From Danxiaibacter sp048498555 (GTDB lineage Bacteria; Bacteroidota; Bacteroidia; Chitinophagales; Chitinophagaceae), in the NCBI GenBank assembly GCA_048498555.1, contig JBEHXT010000003.1, forward strand, positions 457,215-521,214: 64,000 bases of DNA, written 5' to 3'. Of this stretch, positions 1 to 9,215 are shown piece after piece. Position numbers and translations under genes: made by a program. The notes below the pieces were generated by a model. The model saw only the letters and a program-made list of their open reading frames with translations, did no database searches and was not told where the DNA came from. Within the stretch, counting starts at the first letter, position 1; every line of letters starts with the position of its first letter.

Positions 1-290
1 GTGATGCCGTTTGTTGCAAGCAGCGTAACCGCCGCCGTTGATGTTTGTGAGGTTACCGCATCATCAGAGCCCGCATCCAAAAAGTCTCTGCCAATGCGGT
101 TTGCACCATCAGGCAGCGTAGAATAAATGGAAAACAGGTACTGGCTGGCATATACGCCGTTGGAATCTTTTGTATCCCATATATAATCTTTGGTTACCGT
201 TTCAACCGGAACTGTTTCATATTTTCTGCAGGAGCTAACAACCACGAGGCAACCCGCAAGGAAAAACAATATCGTTAGGTACTTTTTCAT
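1..290 (-). CDS. SusD/RagB-type glycan-binding lipoprotein, N-terminal part (cut by window edge)
   Basis: The 96 visible codons begin MKKYLTILFF and continue through a hydrophobic stretch to a lipobox ending VVSSC, so this is an exported lipoprotein. After the cysteine comes YETVPVETVTKDYIWDTKDS, then a helix-rich segment (YLFSIYSTLPDGANRIG) typical of the first tetratricopeptide-like helices of SusD proteins. SusD proteins cap the SusC outer-membrane channel and bind the glycan. The start lies 9 bases after the SusC stop, the usual SusC-SusD order, so the two are almost certainly co-transcribed. The C-terminal part lies outside the window and ligand specificity cannot be judged. Confidence 0.85.
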   Translation of the reverse strand, partial: MKKYLTILFFLAGCLVVVSSCRKYETVPVETVTKDYIWDTKDSNGVYASQYLFSIYSTLPDGANRIGRDFLDAGSDDAVTSQTSTAAVTLLATNGI

Positions 291-299
291 ATTTGTCTC

Positions 300-3200
300 T
301 TAAAACTTGACGTTAACACCAAAATTTATGATACGCTGATTGGGATAAACTTGTCCGTATACTTCAGGATCAACACGCGAAAAATCTGCGTGCGTCAACA
401 AGTTGAGTCCGTTAGCAAAGAATCGCACAGCATTCAACTTAAGCCTGTTAACCACCCTGTAAGGCAATGAGTAGCCGATCTCAGCGTTCTTTAACCTGAA
501 GTAGTTGCCGGAACGTTGCCACCAGGTGCTGGTTACATCGTTGTTGGTATTAATGCCCGGAGTAAGTCTTGGGAATGTGGAGGCGGTTCCTGTTTCAGGC
601 GTCCATCTGCCAACAATGTAGCTGTAGCCTTGCTGCGTACCAGAACCGAATGAATAATCATTCAGAATATACTTGCGATTTCCCACGCCTTGCAGCAGCA
701 CACTAATATCAAACCCTTTGTAGCTGATATTACCTGTTACGCCGTAGAAGATCAATGGTTTTTTCTCTCCAATGGCAGTCTGATCGTATTGATTGATCAA
801 ACCATCGCCATTCAGGTCGGCATATTTTATATCACCCGGCTGCATAGTATAACCTGCGGGATGCGGGCTTGATTCAGCGTCTTTCTGCGTCTGGATCAAT
901 CCTTGTGAAATATATCCGAATGCCATTCCCACAGGTTGGCCTGTACGCACGTTCCATGGATATTTCTGCTCTATCTCATTGCTGTAAACAACTTTGGATT
1001 GCTGGAAGGATACATTACCGGAGATAGCATAATTGAAATCTTTCACATGATCCTGGTAGGTAGCTGTTAACTCCACACCTGAATAATTATTGATGCCGAG
1101 GTTTTCAAGCGGATAACCGATGCCGATCAGCGCTGTTTGTTTTCCGCGATATTGCAACAGGTCAGAATACCGGTCGTTGTAATAATCTGCAGTGAATAGG
1201 AATTTGTTTTTAAAGAAAGCCGCATCTATTCCAACATTGAACTTATCGCCTTTTTCCCAGGTAACGTTGGGGTTAGCCAGGATGTTCTGTTGCGTAACTG
1301 CCTGGGAGGCCCTGTTAATACCAATCGGATAAGTTGGGTTTACGATGTTCAGTTGATACGATTCGCGCCAGGTAAAATAACCCACATTATCATTTCCTGT
1401 CTTGCCATAAGTGGCACGTAATTTCAGCCTGTTAATCCAGCTAATATTGTCTTTAATAAAATTTTCGCGGGCAATATTCCAACCCAGGCCAGCTGCATAG
1501 AACAAACCAAATTGATTGCCCGGCGGATAACGGTCGTTGCCACTATAGTTAACTGCTGCCTCCGCAAAATATTTTCCATTATAATCATAAGAGCCGGCAA
1601 TCGCAACATTCTGGTTGGTTTCAGGCAGATCGTAGTTGAAAATGCTTTCATACCTGTCGTAAAAAGCTTTTACCGTAAAGTTGTTCTTCTTAATAGATCG
1701 TGTATAACCCAATGCTCCTTGCAAATACCAGAATTGCGCGCTGTAAGTAAGGTTGAAATTGTTAACCTGATCGGTGAATGCTCCGTACCTGTTGTAAGTA
1801 GTATCACTACCGCTTACGGAGAATTTGAATGAAGGCACACCTGCTGACCTGTCTGTTGTATTAGAACCAAATACAGAAATATTGCTTTGCACTTTTGCCC
1901 ACAGGCCCGGAATAAATTTATCGAACTTATAATTCAGGTCAAGATTGGAAAAGATATCTCTTGAATAACCCTGCATATAGCCGGACTGCGTGAGCTGTGC
2001 ATAAAGATTTTTAGGGTAAGCCTGGGTACCACCAAATGAGCCATCCGGATTGTAAACAGGATAGGCATTGTTTGGCGTGGTATACATTTGGGTGATGATG
2101 GCGTCTGTTGTAGCGCCCGGCTGATTATCCTCTTGTACTCTTGCAAACATCTGTAGTTTTACATTGAACTCTTTTGTTACATCCACATCAATATTTGAGT
2201 TGATGGTGTAGCGTTTGATGGTTGCATTGGTTTCATAAGCGGGATTGCTTCCGTTGAATAAAGCATTATCGCCAAGATAACTTAGGCCCACGGCATATCG
2301 CGCTGAGCCACCGCCACCTGTAACGTTCAGGCTATACCTGCTGATAGTGGAACTTTTCTTTAGAATTGTGTTGAACCAGTTAACGTCAGGATGACCGTAA
2401 GGATCAGTGTGATCTCTGTATGCTTTAAAATCTGCTTCTGTGTAAGAAAGTTGCTTATTCTCATTTGACTGTGCTTCGTTATACAAGTATGCGTATTGAT
2501 AGGCAGGCAGCGGATCAGGCAAGCCCAACGGCGTTTGAACGCCTGTTTGTGCAGTTAAAGAAACGTGCGGCTTTCCTGAAACGGGCTTCTTTGTCGTTAC
2601 CAGTACAACACCTCTTGAGCTTCTTTGTCCAAGTAATATGGTTGACAATCCATCTTTCAAAACAGAAACTGATTCTATGTTTTCAGGATCGATTGTATAA
2701 ATATCTCTTTGTACGCCATCCACAATGGTTACTGGCTGCTGACCTCGCAATGCCATGTTTATTTCGGTATTATCATTGGGACCGCCCAAACCTTTTTTGT
2801 TGGGATAGTATAATCCATCTACATCCTGCTGCACCAATGCACCAGAGTTGCTGGACTGCCAGCCTCTTGTTTGCTGTGTGTATAATCCCGGCAATCTCCC
2901 TGTTAATGCATACGCATATAATGATGATGGTGTTGTGGTTAATTGATTGGTGTAAATACTTGCGACAGATCCCAGTATCTTGTCGGCGCTTTTTATTTCA
3001 TACAAAACATTTACAGAATCGGGCGATTCGAAAACGTTGTGCGTCAGTTTTACCGCGATCACGTATGTTGAATCGTGAACAGTTGCAGTAAACGCATTAT
3101 GATTTGGATAGGTGAATTGCAATACATCGCCTGCCTGTGCCGGAATGCTGTACAAGCCATCGTCTCCGGAAACTACAGTGGCAGCAGTTCTTTTGGATTT

Positions 3201-3326
3201 TATGGTAACACCCTGCAGCGGCCGGCCATACTCGTCAACAACACTGCCTGAAGCAGTGAATTGCTGCGCCTTTGTTTGCAAACAAAAGCAGACGGTGAAG
3301 AACAATAGGACCAGTAATTTTTTCAT
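300..3326 (-). CDS. SusC/RagA-type TonB-dependent outer-membrane transporter
   Basis: About 1008 residues. The start is placed at MKKLLVLLFF because it opens a clean signal peptide ending near QAQQ; a longer reading frame adds 21 residues without signal character. Domain order: a carboxypeptidase-regulatory-like domain (about 25-105, SGSVVDEYGRPLQGVTI), a plug (about 130-260, with TIVDGVQRDIYTIDPENIES and the SSRGVVLVTTKK end) and a 22-strand-type barrel ending NFGVNVKF. It imports glycan fragments across the outer membrane with TonB energy. The leader carries a weak inverted repeat (ATAACGG at 3346-3352, CCGTTAT at 3371-3377). The partner SusD follows after 9 bases. Substrate is inferred from the nearby mannosidases only. 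Confidence 0.93.
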   Translation of the reverse strand: MKKLLVLLFFTVCFCLQTKAQQFTASGSVVDEYGRPLQGVTIKSKRTAATVVSGDDGLYSIPAQAGDVLQFTYPNHNAFTATVHDSTYVIAVKLTHNVFESPDSVNVLYEIKSADKILGSVASIYTNQLTTTPSSLYAYALTGRLPGLYTQQTRGWQSSNSGALVQQDVDGLYYPNKKGLGGPNDNTEINMALRGQQPVTIVDGVQRDIYTIDPENIESVSVLKDGLSTILLGQRSSRGVVLVTTKKPVSGKPHVSLTAQTGVQTPLGLPDPLPAYQYAYLYNEAQSNENKQLSYTEADFKAYRDHTDPYGHPDVNWFNTILKKSSTISRYSLNVTGGGGSARYAVGLSYLGDNALFNGSNPAYETNATIKRYTINSNIDVDVTKEFNVKLQMFARVQEDNQPGATTDAIITQMYTTPNNAYPVYNPDGSFGGTQAYPKNLYAQLTQSGYMQGYSRDIFSNLDLNYKFDKFIPGLWAKVQSNISVFGSNTTDRSAGVPSFKFSVSGSDTTYNRYGAFTDQVNNFNLTYSAQFWYLQGALGYTRSIKKNNFTVKAFYDRYESIFNYDLPETNQNVAIAGSYDYNGKYFAEAAVNYSGNDRYPPGNQFGLFYAAGLGWNIARENFIKDNISWINRLKLRATYGKTGNDNVGYFTWRESYQLNIVNPTYPIGINRASQAVTQQNILANPNVTWEKGDKFNVGIDAAFFKNKFLFTADYYNDRYSDLLQYRGKQTALIGIGYPLENLGINNYSGVELTATYQDHVKDFNYAISGNVSFQQSKVVYSNEIEQKYPWNVRTGQPVGMAFGYISQGLIQTQKDAESSPHPAGYTMQPGDIKYADLNGDGLINQYDQTAIGEKKPLIFYGVTGNISYKGFDISVLLQGVGNRKYILNDYSFGSGTQQGYSYIVGRWTPETGTASTFPRLTPGINTNNDVTSTWWQRSGNYFRLKNAEIGYSLPYRVVNRLKLNAVRFFANGLNLLTHADFSRVDPEVYGQVYPNQRIINFGVNVKF

Positions 3327-3379
3327 ACAACAATATGTTTTAGCGATAACGGCTGAACATAAACCGGGTACCGTTATAT

Positions 3380-4378
3380 TTATTTGCATTTAAAAGTGTA
3401 TTTGAATGGGTCGGTGGTATTACCGTAACCGGTTTTGAGTGTGCCGCTTTCATCAGTGAAATAGTATTGGATCTGTTTAAGCGTTACACCCGGCTTCAGG
3501 TTGAAGAATTTCTTCGGCCAGAAATCAATCCGCCATTGTTGCAAGCCATAATTGGTAAGCTTCGTTTGTGCTGACGGCTGGCAAATAACAAGGCTGTCTC
3601 CCGTACTGGTGAATGCTTTGGCGCAGAAGTAGATATCCTGCTTGTCTTTTAGCGGAGATGTATCCAGGCTACCGTTGTATTTTACCGTGATGATATCATT
3701 CTCTGTTGAATTGGAAGGCTCACCAAGGCCAATTTGCGGATTGCAGAAGTCCTGCACATCTTCATCGCCTGTCCCAATCACATCCATACAGGTTCCAAAC
3801 TGGCTTTGATAATATCCGGAGTTGGCATCAGACAATCCATCTTCATCTTCACACATTGCATAGCCGGGCTTAAAGCTGAGGTAGTCGGTCCCGGTCTTTA
3901 TGCTGATAAAAATTTTACCATTTACTGTAGTCTGGTTAGCGGCGAACAGTTTGTTATCACTCCAGAAAACAATCCACTCCATATCACTGATATAGTTGGG
4001 CCCTATACCAAATTTCTTTGACATTGCTGCTGCATACGACAGGCCGCTGGCAGGGTCAACAATTCCTTCCGGAATCAATACCATTTTGCCGTTACCCACA
4101 TCACTTGTGTACGTCATGGTTGTGTTCTTTGACGCGTTCCATGATTTGGGAACGCATATACCTACAATCTGCCTGTCGTTACGGTCATAGTTGATCTGCG
4201 TCCATTGCAGGCCGATCACCATATGTGCGGAATCGCCTGGTTTTACCGATGAATCCTGGCTCACGATAGTAAGTGTTGACACGCAGGCGGTGATCACCAA
4301 TCCCGCGAACGCCACAAACAGTAACAGGTAGATATATCTTCTGTACGGTTTTTTATTCTTTGTTTTGACTGGCTGCAT
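3380..4378 (-). CDS. DUF4961-type surface lipoprotein of the SusCD locus
   Basis: About 332 residues. I placed the start at MQPVKTKN, 4 bases after the upstream stop, rather than 11 codons earlier where it would overlap that gene. A basic start (KTKNKKPYRRY) precedes one hydrophobic helix and a lipobox-like VITAC. The mature part is beta-rich with many aromatic residues and four cysteines in the centre (AMCEDEDG, FGTCMDV, DFCNPQ). It resembles DUF4961 proteins, which occur beside SusC/SusD with DUF5004 proteins. A role as an extra surface glycan-binding protein is inference from context. No catalytic motif is visible. Confidence 0.7.
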   Translation of the reverse strand: MQPVKTKNKKPYRRYIYLLLFVAFAGLVITACVSTLTIVSQDSSVKPGDSAHMVIGLQWTQINYDRNDRQIVGICVPKSWNASKNTTMTYTSDVGNGKMVLIPEGIVDPASGLSYAAAMSKKFGIGPNYISDMEWIVFWSDNKLFAANQTTVNGKIFISIKTGTDYLSFKPGYAMCEDEDGLSDANSGYYQSQFGTCMDVIGTGDEDVQDFCNPQIGLGEPSNSTENDIITVKYNGSLDTSPLKDKQDIYFCAKAFTSTGDSLVICQPSAQTKLTNYGLQQWRIDFWPKKFFNLKPGVTLKQIQYYFTDESGTLKTGYGNTTDPFKYTFKCK

Positions 4379-4382
4379 ACGA

Positions 4383-4817
4383 TTAATAAACTTTTTCAAA
4401 TGTGTATACATATGTATTGGAATGACAGCCGGGGCTGAATGTTATGCTAAGTGTGCGTTGGCCGCGTGAAGCCGGTGTAGCAATGCTTCCGCTGAAAGCT
4501 TTGGAACTGTCTGTTGGCGTAAACATGATGTTATACGGATACTGCGGATCATCTGACCCCCATTTACCGGCGGCACTATTTACAAGAAAGGGAATATTGT
4601 TGCCGGTTAACGTATAACTGTTATCTGTTTGTAATGTGAGCCTGAAACCCGCTGAATCTATAAATTGAGTAATATCAGTTGAATTGCGGGTTACGCTTTT
4701 AATGCGCCATTGGGCATTCAGGTCTTTTACCGGCTCTGCCAAAAGATCTTTTTTCGTTACGCAGGATGCCATTGTTGCAATAACAATAACAAGTAGAAGC
4801 AATTTTCGCGCAAGCAT
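4383..4817 (-). CDS. DUF5004-type lipocalin-like lipoprotein
   Basis: 144 residues with a lipoprotein signal (MLARKLLLLVIVIATMASC). The mature domain starts with AQWRIKSVTRNSTDITQF and ends with a strand THVYTF-like region (NTYVYTFEKVY), a small beta-barrel pattern seen in DUF5004/lipocalin-like lipoproteins. It lies 23 bases after the SusD gene and 4 bases before the DUF4961 gene, so the three form one transcription unit. The function is not known; a surface accessory of the SusCD complex is the likely role by context. Confidence 0.7.
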   Translation of the reverse strand: MLARKLLLLVIVIATMASCVTKKDLLAEPVKDLNAQWRIKSVTRNSTDITQFIDSAGFRLTLQTDNSYTLTGNNIPFLVNSAAGKWGSDDPQYPYNIMFTPTDSSKAFSGSIATPASRGQRTLSITFSPGCHSNTYVYTFEKVY

Positions 4818-4840
4818 ATAATTATAGTTATGAGGTTATA

Positions 4841-6547
4841 TTAATATCCGGGGTTTTGACGCAGGTCAGTCGATTTGGCTGTTTCGCTTTGCGGTATTGG
4901 CCATAGGTACATAGCACTTCTGAAGCTGCGTTTACGAACGTTTTCAATTAGATAAGTGTAGTTACCATTATCATCTTTTTTCACGCGCATACCGGTCATG
5001 GTTTGGCTATCAGTCTGATCTGCGATCTTCCATCTTCTTACATCCCAGAAACGATGCTCTTCAAATGCCAGCTCTACTCTCCTTTCATGCTGAATTACTT
5101 TGCGCATTTCATCTTTTGTAAGTCCGGTTTTCAGTTGGTAAGGATCCAGGCCTGCACGTTGCCTTACCTGTTCTACAGCATTATACACTTCCTGGTTAGG
5201 ACCTTGAAACTCGTTGGTTGCTTCTGCGTACATCAACAGTATATCTGCATACCTGATCATTGGGTAGCAACGGGAACTAACGTTGAAGAAATAATTAGGA
5301 ATTACATTATCGTTACACATTTTGTTGCCGTAGTAACCGGTTGGCGTACCGGCACCAAACCCGTTACCGTTAGGTTCACCATCATATGTGTACACAGGCC
5401 TTAGCTGATCATAAGCCACATAGATCTGCGAAAGATTGTGTGTAACGGTGAAATCCAGACGCGGATCTCTGTTTGCATATGGATTAGTGGGATCGTAACC
5501 GGAACCGGCATCTGTGATCGCCATCCCGTTTTTCATTCCGAAAGCATCCACAAGATTCTGGTAAGGGAATGATCCGCTTGTTGTACTTCCTCCACTAGAT
5601 GGCGGCCGCCATAAGTTTTCAAGATCTTTGTTATCGGGTGTCATCTTCGCGAAGATGTATTCGCTGTTTACACGCTTTTGAAACAGCTGGTAAAAGCCGT
5701 ATCCTGATTTTGTATTGTTATCTACATATAAACTATAAGCGCCGAGATTCATTACAGCTTTTGCTGCTTCGGCTGCGACCGACCAGCGATTGGCGTCATA
5801 AGCGGGATAGCTTACCAAAGGCTTCAAATCACCATCAGCATCTGAACCACCGTTAAACAATGGGCTGGCGGCATACAATAATATGCGCGCTTTTAATGCC
5901 AGTGCGGCGCCTTTAGTGACTCTTCCATAATCAAGTCCTGCATAGCTTGCCGGTAATATGGATGCTGCGTCGTCACACTGCTGAACGATGTAGTTCACGC
6001 ATTGTTCGTAAGTGCTTCTAACAGTGTTTATTTTGTCGCTCTCTTTATAAACCGTGTCTCCAATCAATGGAATGCCGCCGTAGTGTTTCAGCATGGTTGC
6101 ATAATACCAGGCACGTAAGAATAGCGCTTCGCCTCTTGTTCTTCTTTTAAGAATGTCATTAAATGGAACTGAAGGCAAATGCGCGAGAAATTGATTCACA
6201 GCTCTTATCTGCGTGTAAGGCGTGTTCCATGCATCAGTTGCAATGTTAAATGCACTTACCGAAGCAGATGCAAACTGATTATAGGTTGTAACTGTGGTGG
6301 ACAAAGGGCCTTCCGCCTCGTCACTGGATGCATCAAGGCCGGCCGCACCGTTAAACCTGGTAAGGCTAAAACTGAAATCCACACTCGTATAGATATTCGT
6401 AAGAAAATCCATTGAGCGCGCACTATCAGAAAACACTGATGTTTCGCTCAGATCCGTAGTAGTGGTCTTATCAAGAAAGCCTTCTTTTGTGCAGGAAGTA
6501 ACAATACATATACAAGCTAAAAAGGCACCAAAGAATACTATTTTCAT
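4841..6547 (-). CDS. SusD/RagB-type glycan-binding lipoprotein without adjacent SusC
   Basis: 568 residues from MKIVFFGAFL, which opens a lipoprotein signal ending IVTSC; a further 28 upstream codons read in frame but look unlike a signal. The SusD fold is clear: early KEGFLDKTTTTDLSE, the helical RRTRGEALFLRAWYYATMLKHYGGIPL motif region, and the C-terminal RHERRVELAFEEHRFWDVRRWK-type block (here QHERRVELAFEEHRFWDVRR) ending in LRQNPGY. SusD normally follows its SusC; here the upstream neighbour is a GH92 enzyme and no SusC precedes it. Either the cognate SusC was lost or this SusD works with the SusC at 300-3326. Confidence 0.93.
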   Translation of the reverse strand: MKIVFFGAFLACICIVTSCTKEGFLDKTTTTDLSETSVFSDSARSMDFLTNIYTSVDFSFSLTRFNGAAGLDASSDEAEGPLSTTVTTYNQFASASVSAFNIATDAWNTPYTQIRAVNQFLAHLPSVPFNDILKRRTRGEALFLRAWYYATMLKHYGGIPLIGDTVYKESDKINTVRSTYEQCVNYIVQQCDDAASILPASYAGLDYGRVTKGAALALKARILLYAASPLFNGGSDADGDLKPLVSYPAYDANRWSVAAEAAKAVMNLGAYSLYVDNNTKSGYGFYQLFQKRVNSEYIFAKMTPDNKDLENLWRPPSSGGSTTSGSFPYQNLVDAFGMKNGMAITDAGSGYDPTNPYANRDPRLDFTVTHNLSQIYVAYDQLRPVYTYDGEPNGNGFGAGTPTGYYGNKMCNDNVIPNYFFNVSSRCYPMIRYADILLMYAEATNEFQGPNQEVYNAVEQVRQRAGLDPYQLKTGLTKDEMRKVIQHERRVELAFEEHRFWDVRRWKIADQTDSQTMTGMRVKKDDNGNYTYLIENVRKRSFRSAMYLWPIPQSETAKSTDLRQNPGY

Positions 6548-6616
6548 ATGATCGTTATTAAAAGTATCGTCACTCATTTTTTTTGCGACCTCTACGGTCG
6601 CGCGCATTTTTATCAA

Positions 6617-6648
6617 AATTGATAGTGCCATTTACGGCACTATCAATT
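6617..6648. promoter_or_regulatory. Perfect 13-bp hairpin in the SusD leader
   Basis: AATTGATAGTGCC (6617-6629) and its exact complement (6636-6648) enclose the loop ATTTAC. It sits between the GH92 stop and the SusD start. On the minus strand the stem is followed by TTTTGATAAAAA, so it may act as an intrinsic terminator after GH92 or as an attenuator or operator before SusD. The rest of the 6548-6888 gap shows nothing I can name. Confidence 0.55.
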
Positions 6649-6888
6649 GGCAGGTGTGCTTCTTTTCTAAATCCGTTATCATTGGTTGATGATAACGAAC
6701 TATACTTTATGTAAAAACGCGACAGAATACTGTCAGCAAAAAAATCGATTGAGTTAGTCAGTAGTTATGGTCTATTTAAGAAAGCTTTCCTGTTTGGCAA
6801 TCGTTACACGCAAGCAATAAAACACAGGAAATACTTTTCACATAATCACAGCATATCGTCACTTGTAAAATTCATAACCTCTATCTGT

Positions 6889-9168
6889 TTACTTATTTTT
6901 CAGCGAAACAGAGAAAGGCCTGTCTTCATCATTAATTCCTCTTGAGGTATTTGGTTCATTACTCATTTCCAAATGAAGTGTTCCTCCGTTCATGATATCG
7001 TTATAGGTGATCCAGTTATGGGTATAGTCCGCGTTATTCAACTTTGCAGACTTTATGTAAACATTCTTGCTGCTGTTGTTATTTGCTTCAATGACAAACT
7101 GCTTTCCATTTTCATGTGTGATGGTGATCTTATTGAAAACAGGGCTTCCAATAACATACTGATCAGTTCCCGGACAAACACCGTACAACCCCAATGCGCT
7201 TAGTACATACCAGGAAGACGTTTCACCCTGGTCTTCATCACCGGGAAAGCCACTTGGTGAAGCATTGTAGATCTTAGCCATTATCTCGCGCAATTGCTTT
7301 TGCGATTTCCATGGCTGACGACTATAGTTATACAGATAAGCAGCATGTTGTACCGGCTCGTTGCCATGCGCATACTGGCCAATATTTTGCAATACCATTT
7401 CTTTCATTTCATGAATCTCATGGCCATAGCTGCCGTATTTAACTGTATTAGGGGCAGTAAAAAGACTGTCCAGTTTTGCATTGAATTTCTGTTCGCCACC
7501 AATCATTCCAATCAGCCCGTTGATGTCGTGGAATACGGACCATGTCCAATGCCAGGAATTGCCTTCTGTAAAAGGCCCGCCCCATTCAACCGGGTCAAAA
7601 TTTGGAACCCAATCTCCATTTTTTTGCCTTCCCCTCATAAAGCCTACGGTTGAATCAAAGAGATTTTTGTAGTTAAACATTTGTCTTGCAAAAATCTTCT
7701 CGTAAAATGTGTTGCCTGTAAGCTTTGCAAGGTTGTAGGCGCAGAAATCGTCATAAGCATACTCCAATGTCTTTGCGCCACTTTCGGAAATAGTGGGATA
7801 AGGAATGTAGCCCAGCGAGAACCAATATTCATGTCCTTCTCTTCCGCTGGATCCGCCCCAAAAGCCTTTGTTAGTAGCTTCATGTAAATATGCTTCCAAT
7901 GCTTTTTTAGGATCGAATGTACGGATGCCTTTTACCCACGCATCTGTAAGAAGAGAGATGGCATGATTGCCTACCATTACACCTGACATTCCGGGGTTTG
8001 ACCAGGTAGGATAAAAGCCATATTGTTCCTGCGCATCCAGCAAAGATTTCATATAACGGCCCTCCATTGTCGGATGCAGAATATTGCTCAATGGAAACTG
8101 CGCACGGAACGTGTCCCAAAAGCCGTTATCGGTATACATATAACCATCATGGATCTTAGCATCGTAAGGGCTGAAGTAGTAAGGGCTACCATCTGCCTTT
8201 ATCTCATAAAATTTATGGCTGAACAAACTTGCCCTGAATAGGCAGGAATAGAAAGTTGCTTTTTCGTCTTCAGTTCCGCCTTCTACTTTTACCCGGCCGA
8301 GTAATGTGTTCCAGATATTATCAGCCGCACCTTTGGTTTGTTCTAGTTTTTCAAATTTTCCCAATTCTTGTTGAAGCGTAAGCTCGGCCTGTTCGGGACT
8401 AATATAAGAAGAGGCAATTTTCGCCTGTACTTTCACACCCTTCTTAAACTGCACATAGGCACCGGTTTGCATGCCGGAATCGAACTGGTTTTTATTGCTG
8501 ATCTTTCCGCTTTCATTTTTCCATGTACCGTAATCAACAAAAGGCTGATCAAAAACAATTACAAAATAGTTTTTGAATTCTTTCGGAATGAAAGTACCAT
8601 TAGTAACATAGCCTACCAGTTTTCTTTCTTCAGGAATAATTTTTACTTCACTGAATTTGGTATATCCATCAAATACTACAAATGATTCCTTTGACGAAGG
8701 AAATGAAAAGCGCATGTGGCCGCCGCGTTCTGTCGGTGCTATTTCAGTGGTAATCCCGTTATCAAGTTTTACTTTATAATAGGAAGGTTTCGCAATTTCA
8801 TTCTCATGCTTGAAAGAAACCGCTCTTTCATTATCCTTTACAACAAGGTTGCCAGCTACCGGCATCAATGTAAAAACACCGTAATCTCCCATCCACGGGC
8901 TGCACTGATGCACTTCCTGAAAACCTCTTATTGTAGTAGCTTTCCAGGTATACTTCCATCCATCGCCATTCTTACCTGTTTGTGGCGACCACGAGTGCAC
9001 CGGAAAGGGCAGCGCAACTGTGGGATAAGTGTTGCCATAAGAAAGATCCCATTCAGAATTGGTTCCCTGCAGGGTGTTTACATAATCAACTAAATTCTTT
9101 TGCGCATTTGCAGCAGATGCGATCAGCAGGCAAGCGACCGTGATATTTTTCCGTAAAAATCTGACCAT
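6889..9168 (-). CDS. GH92 family exo-alpha-mannosidase
   Basis: 759 residues with a signal peptide ending AANAQ, so it is exported to the periplasm or surface. N-terminal beta-sandwich (about 25-270, starting VDYVNTLQGTNSEWDLSYGNTYP) and C-terminal (alpha/alpha)6 barrel. GH92 landmarks are present: GGPFTEGNSWHW with Glu535 as likely acid, HGNEPVQH, and GFPGDEDQGETSSWYV with Asp644 and Asp646 as likely base pair. The family is calcium-dependent and removes alpha-linked mannose with inversion; many members cut alpha-1,2 bonds of N-glycans or yeast mannan. It lies 47 bases after an ECF sigma gene. The exact linkage cannot be read from sequence. Confidence 0.93.
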   Translation of the reverse strand: MVRFLRKNITVACLLIASAANAQKNLVDYVNTLQGTNSEWDLSYGNTYPTVALPFPVHSWSPQTGKNGDGWKYTWKATTIRGFQEVHQCSPWMGDYGVFTLMPVAGNLVVKDNERAVSFKHENEIAKPSYYKVKLDNGITTEIAPTERGGHMRFSFPSSKESFVVFDGYTKFSEVKIIPEERKLVGYVTNGTFIPKEFKNYFVIVFDQPFVDYGTWKNESGKISNKNQFDSGMQTGAYVQFKKGVKVQAKIASSYISPEQAELTLQQELGKFEKLEQTKGAADNIWNTLLGRVKVEGGTEDEKATFYSCLFRASLFSHKFYEIKADGSPYYFSPYDAKIHDGYMYTDNGFWDTFRAQFPLSNILHPTMEGRYMKSLLDAQEQYGFYPTWSNPGMSGVMVGNHAISLLTDAWVKGIRTFDPKKALEAYLHEATNKGFWGGSSGREGHEYWFSLGYIPYPTISESGAKTLEYAYDDFCAYNLAKLTGNTFYEKIFARQMFNYKNLFDSTVGFMRGRQKNGDWVPNFDPVEWGGPFTEGNSWHWTWSVFHDINGLIGMIGGEQKFNAKLDSLFTAPNTVKYGSYGHEIHEMKEMVLQNIGQYAHGNEPVQHAAYLYNYSRQPWKSQKQLREIMAKIYNASPSGFPGDEDQGETSSWYVLSALGLYGVCPGTDQYVIGSPVFNKITITHENGKQFVIEANNNSSKNVYIKSAKLNNADYTHNWITYNDIMNGGTLHLEMSNEPNTSRGINDEDRPFSVSLKNK

Positions 9169-9215
9169 TGTTTGTAATAAGAATAACGGGTGATGTAAAG
9201 CAATCGAAATAAAAT

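Noticed and set aside
2465..3091. 208-codon plus-strand open frame inside SusC
   Set aside because: Fully opposite a well-supported SusC plug domain, no family signal, composition of a shadow frame.
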